Shown: positions 43,101 to 51,431 of the stretch, one piece after another
Numbering within the stretch: position 1 is the first letter of the stretch
Layout of the letters: every line of letters begins with the position of its first letter
Assembly (NCBI RefSeq): GCF_033097365.1
Contig: NZ_AP028461.1
Location: 4,836,001-4,900,000, forward strand
Source: Actinoplanes sichuanensis
GTDB taxonomy: Bacteria > Actinomycetota > Actinomycetes > Mycobacteriales > Micromonosporaceae
Direction of reading: 5' to 3'
Length of the DNA: 64,000 bases
Made by a program: the position numbers and the translations under genes
Notes under the pieces: generated by a model
What the model was told of the DNA's origin: nothing
Databases searched by the model: none
What the model saw: the letters and a program-made list of their open reading frames with translations, nothing else

Positions 43101-43540
43101 TCGGGATGCGGAGCCGGGCCGTCGGTCACCGCCCGCAGGTGGGCGACGGCCGCGGACAGGTCGGCCCGTTCCCGCGGCCCGGTGCCCGGCTGCAGACCGA
43201 GGAACATGCCCAGCTGGTCGAGGGACGGCGGCTGAGAGGTCAGCGCGGGAAGGGGCATCACCCGCAGCATCAGCAGCAAGCCACTGCCCAGGTGGGAGAT
43301 CTCCGCGTCGGCGGCGGGGAGCCCGTCGGCGTTCAACGACTCCTCGAACAGCCGGATCGCCTCATCGCGGTCTTCGACGGCACGGTCGCCGCCCGGCCGC
43401 AGATGCCGGATCAGCAACAGCCGTCCCAGCCGGTGGGCGGCCGACGCGACGGTGTCCGGGCCGGCGTCGGCGTACGCGGTGGACGCCTGCGCGATGGCCT
43501 TGTCCAGGCCGACGGGGTCGATCGGGCCGAGGGGTCTCAA
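40157..43540 (-). CDS. Large TPR-CHAT protease, active-site residues intact
   Basis: The 1,127-residue protein begins at a TTG whose TTGA overlaps the stop of the FHA gene; AGGAG lies six bases upstream. About 900 residues are TPR-like helices (for example AVSRFELALQDLEP-type repeats and RDEAIRLFEESL). The C-terminal CHAT domain has SMLHLSCHG with His976 and LVVLASCKSD with Cys1021, plus VVGSQWAVGD. The terminal block LWMLDPQRRAPDLVPDLL ... AAWAAFRHHGR is shared with the CHAT at 30857. It is the last gene of the five-gene kinase operon and is thus the likely effector of that signalling unit. Confidence 0.9.
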   Translation of the reverse strand: MRPLGPIDPVGLDKAIAQASTAYADAGPDTVASAAHRLGRLLLIRHLRPGGDRAVEDRDEAIRLFEESLNADGLPAADAEISHLGSGLLLMLRVMPLPALTSQPPSLDQLGMFLGLQPGTGPRERADLSAAVAHLRAVTDGPAPHPELAAMARPMLGGLLAMQMSMGDGDVSLVELMALLGEITTAMSTDDPLRDPASMLLGVLADDLTPANVTELERIAPLLPAGEIRAFVHQQLGLSDLRHGPPDDHGEAVRRFELALQDLEPTDDLYPEALRRLAGSVLTQAALRGDADAVDRVIDLADQVLALPCDDPVVRGRDLFLRAMARSLRAHRDGDADGLLPAIGDLRRALDEVPASDPLAPSIVGMLGALLNDRGLAGGVLEDQAAARDWLRKAAHVAELHRKAGTLSGDVAPITALNALGRTASAVRHGTPEELAAATGELRDALRDLPVDFPWRSRIEAALGLAGLAQALTDGDRDALRAAAEQMTAAAAGTAVEPSGEPTLRALGAVALLIRGLLDDDEQALTAAGERFAEAAGTEVFGATQRIGVYGAGALARLALYERFGRRVDLDAGIAELEHARELIGDRPGSAVAGTLLHRLADAYDRRAGVGDLDRAVWTGLAGLRARVGDVLLQIDDTDALTVARGAAAESYRVALRCSDPRHPQPELAAQALELGRGLALHAVTSAGRVPELLTAAGHTELAREWSEHPHERVAGFGGLTLTELTEVGEPVLGGYAPTDLRRRVLTVLADTDDALLQAPDPAAVGAAVREVGADALVYLAAGLIVVIRADGSVTAERLDGLGEPPGAADGGDEATREATATVPRRGHGDVGRLCDWAWTAAVEPLFTLVADWRLERPARLVLVPVGALGEVPWHAARRDTADGLRYACEDAVFSYAASARQLVDVAGRLPMPVAAAPAVLVNPTGDLPWSAQEVAHLMAEVYPNAAEVTGSARDVLAQLPGIDRLGASMLHLSCHGRIGVRPHATCLELAGESLPVSLILDQAYGRRPDVPGGLVVLASCKSDLTPDLADETLTLSTAFVAAGAVSVVGSQWAVGDRATMYLMIMFHVFMAADGMSPADALRAAQLWMLDPQRRAPDLVPDLLDGLNDPNELSDVAAWAAFRHHGR

Positions 43541-44181
43541 CGGTCGCTCCTGGTGGGTTCCGGGCCGGGCGGCGGCTCGTGGGCGAGGAGGCGGACCTCC
43601 CCGGAGAGGCTGGCGCCGAGCCGGATCCGGTCGCCGTCGCCGAGTTCTCTCTCGTGCCCCGGGGTGAGGCGTTCGGACCGGTGCAGCGTCCAGTTCGTCG
43701 AGTACTCGTCGCGGATCGAGGCCCGGCCGTCGTTGTCGAGCGAGAGGCTGGCGTGCCGGCGTGACACGTTCGGGAATCGGCTCAGGTAGGCGGCGTGCGG
43801 GGACAGCTCCGGGTCACGGCCCAGCACGATCCGCTCGCCACGGCGCAGGGTGATCACGTACTGGTCCGGCTGGAACATGATCCGTATCGCGATGGTGGCG
43901 CGGGCGAGCGTGGCCAGGCAGTTCGGGCAGCGGTCGGCCGACGGGTCGACCGCCGTCCGGCATTCGCGGCAGACGACCGTAGGCTGCGGGTCCACGTTCT
44001 CCGGCGGGCGCGGCTCGTCCATCGGCACGCCCTGGGTGGTGGTCGGCTCGACCGCCGTGGTGGCCGGCGCGCTCATCGGGATGAGCAGACCCCCGTCGAT
44101 GCGGCACACCGTGTCGGTCTCGGCCGCCGGGTGACCGCAGTCGTTGCAGATGCGGTACGTCGTGGTCGACGGGTCGGTCAT
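43537..44181 (-). CDS. Zinc-ribbon and FHA domain protein
   Basis: Starts at an ATG overlapping the stop of the AAA+ gene (ATGA). The 214-residue protein has a Cys pair near CNDCG (12, 15) and Cys26, then a second ribbon CRECRTAVDPSADRCPNC (Cys71, 74, 85, 88). An FHA domain (about 100-205) follows with ERIVLGRDPE (Arg122), NVSRRHASL (Ser140, His143) and RDEYSTNWT, the phosphothreonine-binding loops. It should recognise a phosphorylated partner, most simply the kinase encoded three genes upstream or a protein it modifies, and bring it to the CHAT effector. Cytoplasmic. Confidence 0.85.
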   Translation of the reverse strand: MTDPSTTTYRICNDCGHPAAETDTVCRIDGGLLIPMSAPATTAVEPTTTQGVPMDEPRPPENVDPQPTVVCRECRTAVDPSADRCPNCLATLARATIAIRIMFQPDQYVITLRRGERIVLGRDPELSPHAAYLSRFPNVSRRHASLSLDNDGRASIRDEYSTNWTLHRSERLTPGHERELGDGDRIRLGASLSGEVRLLAHEPPPGPEPTRSDR

Positions 44182-46046
44182 CGCCGCCGCTCCAGTCGGA
44201 AGTCGCCGGCGTTGACGCCGGTGAGCAGGAGCCGGCTGCCCGGCGGCTGCGGCTGGTCGAACAGCAACCGGCCCAGCGGGTTGACGATCTGCGACTCGAC
44301 CTTGTTGCCGATGCCGCGGCCGCCGTCGTTCAGGTTGGTCGTGCACCTGGCGAGCAGGTGTCGGTCCATCTCCGGGGACAGCTCGATGTCCACGTGGTGC
44401 TCCTCGCGCAGCCGGCGCAGCACGTGGCTCAGCTGCAGCCGGAAGATCCGTTCGGCGGTGGTACGGCTGATGAAGTCGAAGACCACGATGTTGTCGCCCA
44501 GCCGGTTGAGCAGTTCGGGCCGTACCAGCTCGTAGGTGAAGTGGTGTTTGATCGCGGCGTTGACGGTCTCGACGACACGGTGGTAATCCGTGCCAGGATC
44601 GATCAGTTGGACGACCTCACCGGTCCGCTTGTCCTTACGCAGGATGCCCAGGTTGGAGGTGAAGATCAGGACCGACTCGGAGAAGTAGGTCGTGGTGCCC
44701 TGCCCGTCGGTGAGCCGGCCGTCCTCGAGGATCTGCAGGAACTTGTCCAATACCGACGGGTGCGCCTTCTCGATCTCGTCGAACAGGATCACCCGGAACG
44801 GCTGCTGTCGCAGGGCGTTGGTGAGTTGGCCGCCCGCCTCGTAGCCGACGTAACCGGGCGGTGCGCCGATCAGCCGGTCGGCGGCGTGTTCGGCGGCGTA
44901 CTCGCTCATGTCGAAGCGCAGGCACGCCGACTCGTCACCGAAGAGCAACTGGGCCACCGACTTGGCCAGCTCGGTCTTGCCGACCCCGGTCGGCCCGGCG
45001 AAGAACAGCACGCCCCGCGGTCGGCTGGTGGACCGGCCGGTCTGCGCCCCGGACAGCCCCATCGCGGCGCGTTTCAGGATGTCCAGCGTCTTGTCGACCG
45101 CCGCCGGCTGGCCCTTCACCCGCCCTTCGAGCAGGCCCTGGTGCTCGGCGATGCGACGACGCAGGGTGTCCTGCCGCCACGGGTTCTCCACCACACCCAG
45201 CCGATAGGTCTGCACCGCCTCGGGCAGCCGTTCGAACGCGATGCCACGCTCCTTGGCGAGCCGGGTGACGCCCGCCATCGCCTTCAGGCTCATGCCACCG
45301 GACTCCACCGCGAACGTCTCGACCACCTCCTGCGGCGGACGGCCGTCGGTGGCGGTGCGCTGCAGGTCGCGGGTGAGCAGATCGGCGGCGTGCATCCGGT
45401 CGCCGAGGCTGGGGTGGGGGATGCCGACCGTACGGATCTGCACGTTGCCCGCGGTGAGCCAGGGCGGGAGGTCGCGTTCGGAGTCGACCAGCCAGATGAC
45501 CGGGTTGTAGAGCCGCCCGGCGAGCGCGACACCGGGCGGCGGGGTCGCGGTGGCGGCGAGCTTCGCGCAGGCGAGGAAGAACTTCCGTTCGTCGTCGGTC
45601 GGGTCGATCGGGCTGCGGGTGAGCCGGGCGGCGTAGTCGATGACCAGTCCCACCCGGTCGTTCGGCGCGGTCGCCACCGCGGTGATCGTCTTGCGGAGCT
45701 GGTCGAGCGACAGGTCCTTGGCCGACAGTCCCGGCAGTAGGCGCTGCGCGGTGGAGCGGGCCGCGTCGGCGCCGGGCCCCCGGGCCGGCAGCACCTGCAG
45801 TCCGTCCACCGGGTCGTAGGCGATCAGGCAGGCGTAGCCCTGCCCGCGCAGCGCCTGCCACAGCAGCGACGGCATCGAGGACAGGTACTCCTCGCTGCGG
45901 ACCACGTACTGGTCGCGGATGTTGCCGTGCAGGATGTACTGCGAATGCACGCTCAGGGTGTTCTCGATCTCGCGCAGCCACGCCGGCCACGCGGCGTGCG
46001 CGGCCTGCGGGGTGCCGTTCCGAACCGGGATGTGGTCGATGCTCAT
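44178..46046 (-). CDS. AAA+ ATPase of ClpB-D2 type
   Basis: The 622-residue protein has an N-terminal region (about 20-300) that looks like a degenerate ATPase-like module (QYILHGNIRDQYVV, RVGLVIDYAARLT, VIWLVDSERDLP) and a C-terminal ClpB/ClpA D2-like AAA+ domain. Visible motifs are Walker A GPTGVGKT (351-358), pore loop GYVGYEAGG (398-406), Walker B ILFDEIEKAH (420-429), sensor FTSNLG, Arg-finger RPELLNRLGD and a C-terminal sensor-2 GRGIGNKVE. It should remodel or unfold a client; no ClpP-loop or N-domain of Clp proteases is seen. It is coupled by ATGA on both sides, between the membrane protein and FHA gene. Confidence 0.85.
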   Translation of the reverse strand: MSIDHIPVRNGTPQAAHAAWPAWLREIENTLSVHSQYILHGNIRDQYVVRSEEYLSSMPSLLWQALRGQGYACLIAYDPVDGLQVLPARGPGADAARSTAQRLLPGLSAKDLSLDQLRKTITAVATAPNDRVGLVIDYAARLTRSPIDPTDDERKFFLACAKLAATATPPPGVALAGRLYNPVIWLVDSERDLPPWLTAGNVQIRTVGIPHPSLGDRMHAADLLTRDLQRTATDGRPPQEVVETFAVESGGMSLKAMAGVTRLAKERGIAFERLPEAVQTYRLGVVENPWRQDTLRRRIAEHQGLLEGRVKGQPAAVDKTLDILKRAAMGLSGAQTGRSTSRPRGVLFFAGPTGVGKTELAKSVAQLLFGDESACLRFDMSEYAAEHAADRLIGAPPGYVGYEAGGQLTNALRQQPFRVILFDEIEKAHPSVLDKFLQILEDGRLTDGQGTTTYFSESVLIFTSNLGILRKDKRTGEVVQLIDPGTDYHRVVETVNAAIKHHFTYELVRPELLNRLGDNIVVFDFISRTTAERIFRLQLSHVLRRLREEHHVDIELSPEMDRHLLARCTTNLNDGGRGIGNKVESQIVNPLGRLLFDQPQPPGSRLLLTGVNAGDFRLERRR

Positions 46047-47419
46047 CGGCTGCGTTTCCTCTCCTTCGGCGGTTGCAACCGGCGCTCTTCGGTGCTCTTG
46101 CCGGTGGTCGTCTCCTCGATCGGGGTGTGCCGGATCTCGCCCAGGACGACCCCGCGCTCGGCGAACGCCTTGCGGTTGATCTCCATCACGTCCCTGGCCC
46201 ACTGCAGAAGCTGCTGGTCGTTGCCCGGCTCCAGGAACACCGCGCGGGTCTCGTCCTTCGCGACCACCACGCGTGCGCCGGCGCCGTCCCACGACGCGTG
46301 GCGGACCGTCATCGCGGCGAACCCGGACCCGGCCTTCGGCTCCTCGACCGTGGTGACGTAGCCGAGGTCCGCCAGCGCCGCGCGCCAGGTCTCCCGGATC
46401 AGCAGCTGGTCCGCCATCACCTGGGCCTCGGCCCGCGCGTCCTCGGCCCGCCCGGCCAGCGTGCCGTCCATCCGACGGCGCCCGGCCACCACGTCCTCCA
46501 GGGACTGCCGCAGCTCCGCCTGATGGGCGAGCCGAGCCGGGCTGATCAGTCCGTGGCTGCCGAGGTCGGGACGCAGGCCCTCCAGATAGCGGGCGGCCCG
46601 GTCGGCGTCGGCCCGACGGGTGACGGCCGCCCGGTTGATCTCACCGACCCGCAGATACAGCGCGTCCATCTGCACCTTCGCCGCGGTCATGTCGTCGGTG
46701 CCGGTGACCCGACCGGCGATGGTCAGGGCCTCGGTGCACTCGGCCGCGGTCGCCTCCGGGTCGAGGCCGCCGAGGATCGCCTCGACCATCGGCACGAAGT
46801 CGCCGCCGCCGGTGCCCCGGACCGGCCGGCTCGGCACCGGCGGACTCGGCACCGGCGACGCTACGGCGCCGCGGCGCGCGTGGTCGGCCATCCGGGTGCG
46901 CAACCGCTCGGCGAGCCGGCCGGTCGCCGGGTTGCGCTGCCCGGCCGGGATCCGCCTGATCGCCTCGTCGGTGGCCCGTTGCAGCATCGTCGCCTCAGCC
47001 CGGCGGATGTGCCGCTCGACGTCGGCGCACATCTGGTCGACCTTGAACCGGGGCAGCCCGGCCGGGCTGATCGGACCGGGCAGATCACCGCCACCGGAGT
47101 CGGCGAGCCGCCCGCGGACCCGTTTCAAACGGGCGTTGCAGGCCACCACCTTGGCGTAGACAGCCTCCCACTCGTCGAGCTTCTCCTGCTGCGCCGCCCA
47201 GGTCTGGTAGCTGTCCTCGAGACTGTCGCCGAGCCACACCAGCCCGCTCATCGCCGCCCGGGTCAGCACCACGGCACCCGCCGCGACCACCACCGCGCCG
47301 ACCACCACACCGGCCACGGTGAGCACCGGTGCGAGGGCCGCGCCGACGCCTATCGACGGCGCCGCCGCCGGGATCACCGTGGCGGCGACCTGCGTCGCCA
47401 CCACCTTCTCACCGCTCAT
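46043..47419 (-). CDS. N-terminal membrane hairpin plus coiled-coil protein
   Basis: ATG overlapping the kinase stop. Residues about 10-65 are very hydrophobic and Gly/Ala/Val-rich (VLTVAGVVVGAVVVAAGAVVLTRAAMSGLVWLG), giving one or two membrane segments. The remainder is long, charged and helical: QEKLDEWEAVYAKVVACNARLKRVRGRL, VDQMCADVERHIRRAEATMLQRATDEAI, AELRQSLEDVVAGRRRM, typical of coiled coil. A C-terminal globular part (about 375-440) reads TVRHASWDGAGARVVVAKDETRAVFLEPGNDQQLLQWARDVM. No known family. It could be the membrane scaffold of the kinase/AAA+/FHA/CHAT operon (inference). Confidence 0.65.
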   Translation of the reverse strand: MSGEKVVATQVAATVIPAAAPSIGVGAALAPVLTVAGVVVGAVVVAAGAVVLTRAAMSGLVWLGDSLEDSYQTWAAQQEKLDEWEAVYAKVVACNARLKRVRGRLADSGGGDLPGPISPAGLPRFKVDQMCADVERHIRRAEATMLQRATDEAIRRIPAGQRNPATGRLAERLRTRMADHARRGAVASPVPSPPVPSRPVRGTGGGDFVPMVEAILGGLDPEATAAECTEALTIAGRVTGTDDMTAAKVQMDALYLRVGEINRAAVTRRADADRAARYLEGLRPDLGSHGLISPARLAHQAELRQSLEDVVAGRRRMDGTLAGRAEDARAEAQVMADQLLIRETWRAALADLGYVTTVEEPKAGSGFAAMTVRHASWDGAGARVVVAKDETRAVFLEPGNDQQLLQWARDVMEINRKAFAERGVVLGEIRHTPIEETTTGKSTEERRLQPPKERKRSR

Positions 47420-49689
47420 CGTCTGCTTCCTCCCATGGGGACGACAACGTCGTCGTCGGGCACCCGGTCGGTGCCGCCGGTCACCCGGGCGTACCGTCGC
47501 CGGTAATCGATCTGCCAGGTGCGGAACCGTCGCCGGGCCGACGCGAGGTGCACCGGAACACTCACCGCGGGCACGATCCACGGCATCCAGATCAGCACCG
47601 CCACCAGCACGGCGCAGACACTCGCGAGACCGATCAGGCCGGCGATGCCGCGCCGGCGGAAACGCAGGCCGACCACCCGGCCACGACGGCCGAGGTCCAG
47701 CAGCAGCGAATAACCCGGGTGGTACGGCGAACCGATCTCCGCCGCGACCCAGAACTCGATCACGGCGTGCCACACGCTGGTCACCAGCACCACGATCCAG
47801 GCGACGAGGATCGCGCCCTCCCCGGCGAACGGCAGCGTGTCGGCCAGCATGACCATGCCGATCAGCGCGAGCATGATGCCGGCGACGGAGACCGCGGCCC
47901 AGCCCAGAGCGACCGGGCGATCCAGCCGCCGCCACGCCTCCCGACGCCGCCACGCCTGGTGCCGCGCCTGGATGCCGTGCCGCCGCTCGGTCTCGTCGTC
48001 GGCCGTCCGCTGAGCTTCGCCCAGCGCCGCCGGGGTGACCGCGTAGGCGGCCAGCCGGTCGGTCGGGTCGATGGCCGCCGCCACGATCTCGTCGAACCAG
48101 TCCAGCCGCCCACCGCCGAGCCGGGCCCGCACGGTCCGCTGTGTCGCCGCCAGTTCCCGGTCGAGCGCGGCCAACGAACCGGCCGGGTCGGCGGCCGCCC
48201 AGAGCAGCCAGGCCCGCAGCTGCGGTCCGTCCCACCGGGCGAGGACCGGCTCGAGGTCGGTGTTGCGGCCGATGATCGCCCGGCGGGCCTCGGCCCAACG
48301 CCGGGCACCGGCCCGCCATCGGGCGTCCAGCCCGGCCAGACCGCGGCCGCCGGGCGCACCGTCGAACTCCGGCAGCAGCCGGTAGTCCCACAGGTCGGTC
48401 AGGATGGCCTGGTGCTCGCCCGGACCGCCCCGGGCCGCCGCCTCGGCCAACTCCACCAGGTCCTCCTGGGCCAGGGAGACACCGCGATACTGCGGTGGCA
48501 GCGCCGGGTCCAGACGCGCCACCATGCGGGCGAGCGCCACCTCGGCCGGCAGCGCCGGGTCGGTGACGTGCGGCCCGGCACGGTCGGCGAAGGACCGATG
48601 ACCCGGCCGGTCGAACTGGGCGGCCCAGTCGACGAGTTCGTCCCAACCCGCGCCGCCGGGGCGGAAGTGCCGGGCCGCCAGGCTCCACTGATCCACCATC
48701 GCGATCGCCAGCGCCGCGGGCGACCGGTAGTCCTCCCCCGCGAAATGCAACGGCCGGCGGTCGTCGACCGGGGCGCGCTGCTGCGGCACATCGGGTATGT
48801 CCGAGCCGTTGATCCACCGGCTGACCTCGTCGGCACCCCACCGCTCGTGGTGGTTGCCGACCAGCAGTCCCAGGCAGAGCCGCCGGATGCGGGGATCCAT
48901 CGTCTCGGCGACCGGGACGGTGTTCTGGACGATCTGGATGCGTACGGCCGTGTCGCCCAGATCGGCGAACGGGTGCCGGCCGGTGGCCAGTTCCGCGGCG
49001 ATCATGCCGAGCGCCCAGTAGTCGGACTTGGCGGTCGCCGAGCGCACCAGCATCTCGGGCGCGGCGTAGCGCACGGTGAGGCCGTTGTTCGTCGTCTGGA
49101 TCAGCGGTTCGGTGAGAAACGCGCTGACCCCGAAGTCGATCAGCCGCAGTTGCGGCACACCTGATCTGTCGTCCTCGACCAGCACGTTGCCCGGCTTCAG
49201 GTCACGATGCACCACCCGCACCTCACCGAGGGCGCCCAGAGCCTCGGCGAGCTGGGCGATCAGCGCGCGGGCCAGGACCGGGTCGAGCCCGTCCGGATGT
49301 TCGGCGATCAGGTCCGCCAGGGTCCGGTGGCCCGCGTACCGGGTCACCTCCCAGGCGTGCCCGGCCAGATGTCCGAACTCGACCAGCCGCACGACGTGCG
49401 TGGAGTCGACGTTGCGCCAGGCCTGCCACACCTCCCGGGCGGGGCCGGCGCCGGTCTCGTAGATCTTCAGGACGCGCCGCTTCGCCAAGCGGTAGACCGC
49501 GACCGCCTCGGCACCGTGCTGGGCCAGCGGCTCGCCCTCGATCGCGAAGCGGTCCTCGAACTGTCGGGGCAGCCGCCAGCCGTGGTCCTCCGGCCGGCTC
49601 GGGATCGGACCCGGCACGCCGGGGTCACGAATCGTCACCGGGACCTGAAGCCGAGCTCCGGGATCGAGCACCGTGCGGTCGGGCTGCAT
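47416..49689 (-). CDS. Membrane Ser/Thr protein kinase
   Basis: ATG with AAGGAGGAG upstream. The 757-residue protein has a Hanks-type kinase domain (about 50-310): RRVLKIYE with the catalytic Lys75, VVHRDLKPGNVL (Asp163), LRLIDFGVSA (DFG 185-187) and RYAAPEM, so it is expected to be active. The Gly-rich loop is poorly conserved. A long middle part is helical. Residues about 560-690 contain four hydrophobic segments (VALGWAAVSVAGIMLALIGMVML, GAILVAWIVVLVTSVWHAVIEFW, IAGLIGLASVCAVLVAVLIWMPW), which differs from the single-TM PASTA kinases. It is the first gene of the coupled leftward operon and the presumed sensor-transmitter for it. Confidence 0.85.
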   Translation of the reverse strand: MQPDRTVLDPGARLQVPVTIRDPGVPGPIPSRPEDHGWRLPRQFEDRFAIEGEPLAQHGAEAVAVYRLAKRRVLKIYETGAGPAREVWQAWRNVDSTHVVRLVEFGHLAGHAWEVTRYAGHRTLADLIAEHPDGLDPVLARALIAQLAEALGALGEVRVVHRDLKPGNVLVEDDRSGVPQLRLIDFGVSAFLTEPLIQTTNNGLTVRYAAPEMLVRSATAKSDYWALGMIAAELATGRHPFADLGDTAVRIQIVQNTVPVAETMDPRIRRLCLGLLVGNHHERWGADEVSRWINGSDIPDVPQQRAPVDDRRPLHFAGEDYRSPAALAIAMVDQWSLAARHFRPGGAGWDELVDWAAQFDRPGHRSFADRAGPHVTDPALPAEVALARMVARLDPALPPQYRGVSLAQEDLVELAEAAARGGPGEHQAILTDLWDYRLLPEFDGAPGGRGLAGLDARWRAGARRWAEARRAIIGRNTDLEPVLARWDGPQLRAWLLWAAADPAGSLAALDRELAATQRTVRARLGGGRLDWFDEIVAAAIDPTDRLAAYAVTPAALGEAQRTADDETERRHGIQARHQAWRRREAWRRLDRPVALGWAAVSVAGIMLALIGMVMLADTLPFAGEGAILVAWIVVLVTSVWHAVIEFWVAAEIGSPYHPGYSLLLDLGRRGRVVGLRFRRRGIAGLIGLASVCAVLVAVLIWMPWIVPAVSVPVHLASARRRFRTWQIDYRRRYARVTGGTDRVPDDDVVVPMGGSRR

Positions 49690-49752
49690 CAGCGTTCTCC
49701 TCCTTTCACCGGTCGTTGCATCCGAGCAATCTCTATCGCACGGATCACCGTT

Positions 49753-49826
49753 CCGGCAATTCCGGAAGTCGTCGCCGATTCGAGGAATGCGCCCGTTCCG
49801 GGAAACTCCCGGATTTGCCGGAACGG
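49753..49826. promoter_or_regulatory. TTCCGG palindrome and inverted-repeat cluster in divergent promoter
   Basis: The 282-bp spacer between the kinase operon and the rightward operon has TTCCGGAA (49760-49767), CCGTTCCGG (49793-49801) perfectly inverted to CCGGAACGG (49818-49826), and further TTCCGG/CCGGAA hexamers to about 49859. It is a likely shared regulatory region. An AT-rich stretch (GATATTAGAATTGAATTTGG) near 49884 may hold the rightward -10. Confidence 0.55.
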
Positions 49827-49971
49827 ATCCATTCCGCGAATTACCCGGAGTCGCCGGAATGACACATAACCGCAGCTCAGAGCGATATTAGAATTGAATT
49901 TGGCGAACCCTGAAAAGCGTGTAAAACTCTTTCCTCAAGCCGCGCCTCGCGGACGCAGGCAAGGAGTGACC

Positions 49972-50724
49972 GTGTCGAAGAAGATTCGTTTTGGCAATCG
50001 TGTACCGGCCGATGCGGCGGTGCAGATGAGGCGTGTCAGCCGCGCGGACGGCCGGCGCGCCCGTAGTGCCGGGTCGAAAGACGGCCGGGACGGCATCCCG
50101 TACCCGTCCGTAGTGGACGAGCACGGCCGCAGCGCACCGGCGACCTCACCCTTCATCCGTGACGAGTGCCATGGCGCGGAGGCGTACGCCAAGCAACGCC
50201 TGCACGAGCTGATGGCCCGCAACCAGGGACTCCTCAACGAGATCTCGCTGCGGTCCTGCCTGCTGGTGCGCGCCTACGACCAGGGCGACCGGGAGACCAC
50301 CCACCTGCCCCGGTTCAAGGAGGCACTGAGCGTCTGGGCCGCCCTGGTCAACGCCGAGCGGCTACACGTCGAGGCCTACGCCGAGCACCGCAACCGGGTG
50401 ATCGAGATCTACTGGTCCGCCGTGCTGCGCACGCACCACGTGGTGCGCGGTTTCGCCGCGGCACAGCGGGAGGCCTCCCGCAACGGCCAGGTCACCCCGG
50501 GCGGCGTCCGGATCAGCGTCCCGGGCGACGACCAGGTCCGCGTCCTCGACCTGAACTCCTGGCAGCCGCTCAAGGTCGCCTCCGACCTGCGCCACATCAC
50601 CCCGGTCGAGACCCTGCGCGAGTCGCTGCGGGCCGGTTTCATCACCGACCTCTACGACTACGGCACCCTGCCGCGTGCCCTCGACATCATCAAGACCGTG
50701 CTGTCCCCGACGGGAGCCCACTGA
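49972..50724 (+). CDS. Uncharacterised helical protein, first gene of rightward operon
   Basis: GTG (VSKKIRFGNRVP) with AAGGAG nine bases upstream is the clear start. The first 80 residues are basic and disordered (ADGRRARSAGSKDGRDG). Residues 95-185 are helical: AEAYAKQRLHELMARNQGLLNEISLRSCLLVRAYDQGD, FKEALSVWAALVNAERLHVEAYAEHRNRVIEIYWSAVLRTHHVV. The C-terminal part is mixed. No domain recognised. It overlaps the following lipoprotein gene by 1 nt (TGATG), so all genes from here to 58582 probably form one transcript. Confidence 0.65.
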   Translation: MSKKIRFGNRVPADAAVQMRRVSRADGRRARSAGSKDGRDGIPYPSVVDEHGRSAPATSPFIRDECHGAEAYAKQRLHELMARNQGLLNEISLRSCLLVRAYDQGDRETTHLPRFKEALSVWAALVNAERLHVEAYAEHRNRVIEIYWSAVLRTHHVVRGFAAAQREASRNGQVTPGGVRISVPGDDQVRVLDLNSWQPLKVASDLRHITPVETLRESLRAGFITDLYDYGTLPRALDIIKTVLSPTGAH

Positions 50725-51431
50725 TGACCGACCTCACCCGCCGCCTGCTCGCCGGCACCGCGGCCCTGACCCTGATCGGCACCGCACTCACCGGGTGCTC
50801 CGAGGACCGGCTCACCGCACCGTGCGCCGTACTCATCGACGGTTCCGGCTCGGGCGACAAGTTCGACGCCGCGAAGCGCCTCGACGACACCTTCAACTCG
50901 TTCCTGCTCGACAACGGCTGCGGGTCGGTGGGGTTCGTCCCGATCGACAGTGCCCCACTGGCGTCCACCTGCTTCATCAAGACCGTCGACATCGACCCGG
51001 ACCTCGGCGGCAACAGCGACCCCGAGACCGTCCGCGGCGGACGACGCAAACTGGCCCTGAAGAACGCGCAGGAGATGCTCGCCTGCGCCAAGAAGAATCC
51101 GTACTCCGACGTAATGGGCGGACTCCAGCGCGCGGTGCAGCAGAAACCGACCGGCACCGGGACCTACCAGCTCCTGGTGGTCAGCGACATGTTGCAGAAC
51201 ACCCCGCAGTGGAGTCTCTACAAGACCGACCTGAAGACACCCGCCGCGATCGCCAAGGCGGTCCAGGAGCGGGCCGCGAACGCGCCGAACCTCGCCGGCG
51301 CCCGGGTCTCGATCACCGACTGCGGTGTGACCCTCGGTTCGAGCGAGCAGGCCCAGCAGGTCCGCAGCTTCTGGACCCAGCTGTTCGGCAGTACGCAGGC
51401 GGGCAACCCGGAGGTGAGTTTTGAGCGCTGA
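50724..51431 (+). CDS. Lipoprotein with VWA-like Asp/Ser motif
   Basis: The N-terminus MTDLTRRLLAGTAALTLIGTALTGC is a lipoprotein signal with an LTGC lipobox, so Cys25 should be lipidated on the outer face of the membrane. The mature part begins with APCAVLIDGSGSGDKFDAAKR; D-G-S-G-S resembles the MIDAS D-x-S-x-S of VWA domains, followed by a Rossmann-like pattern (SVGFVPIDSA, YQLLVVSDMLQNTPQW, ARVSITDCGV). Several cysteines are present. Its presence in a CHAT/caspase operon suggests an external sensor. Overlaps the next gene by 11 nt. Confidence 0.65.
   Translation: MTDLTRRLLAGTAALTLIGTALTGCSEDRLTAPCAVLIDGSGSGDKFDAAKRLDDTFNSFLLDNGCGSVGFVPIDSAPLASTCFIKTVDIDPDLGGNSDPETVRGGRRKLALKNAQEMLACAKKNPYSDVMGGLQRAVQQKPTGTGTYQLLVVSDMLQNTPQWSLYKTDLKTPAAIAKAVQERAANAPNLAGARVSITDCGVTLGSSEQAQQVRSFWTQLFGSTQAGNPEVSFER

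Noticed and set aside
46046..48841. Upstream extensions of the frames for the AAA+ and coiled-coil genes
   Set aside because: They overlap confident upstream genes in another frame and read as low-complexity Arg/Pro sequence; the overlapping ATGA starts are better.
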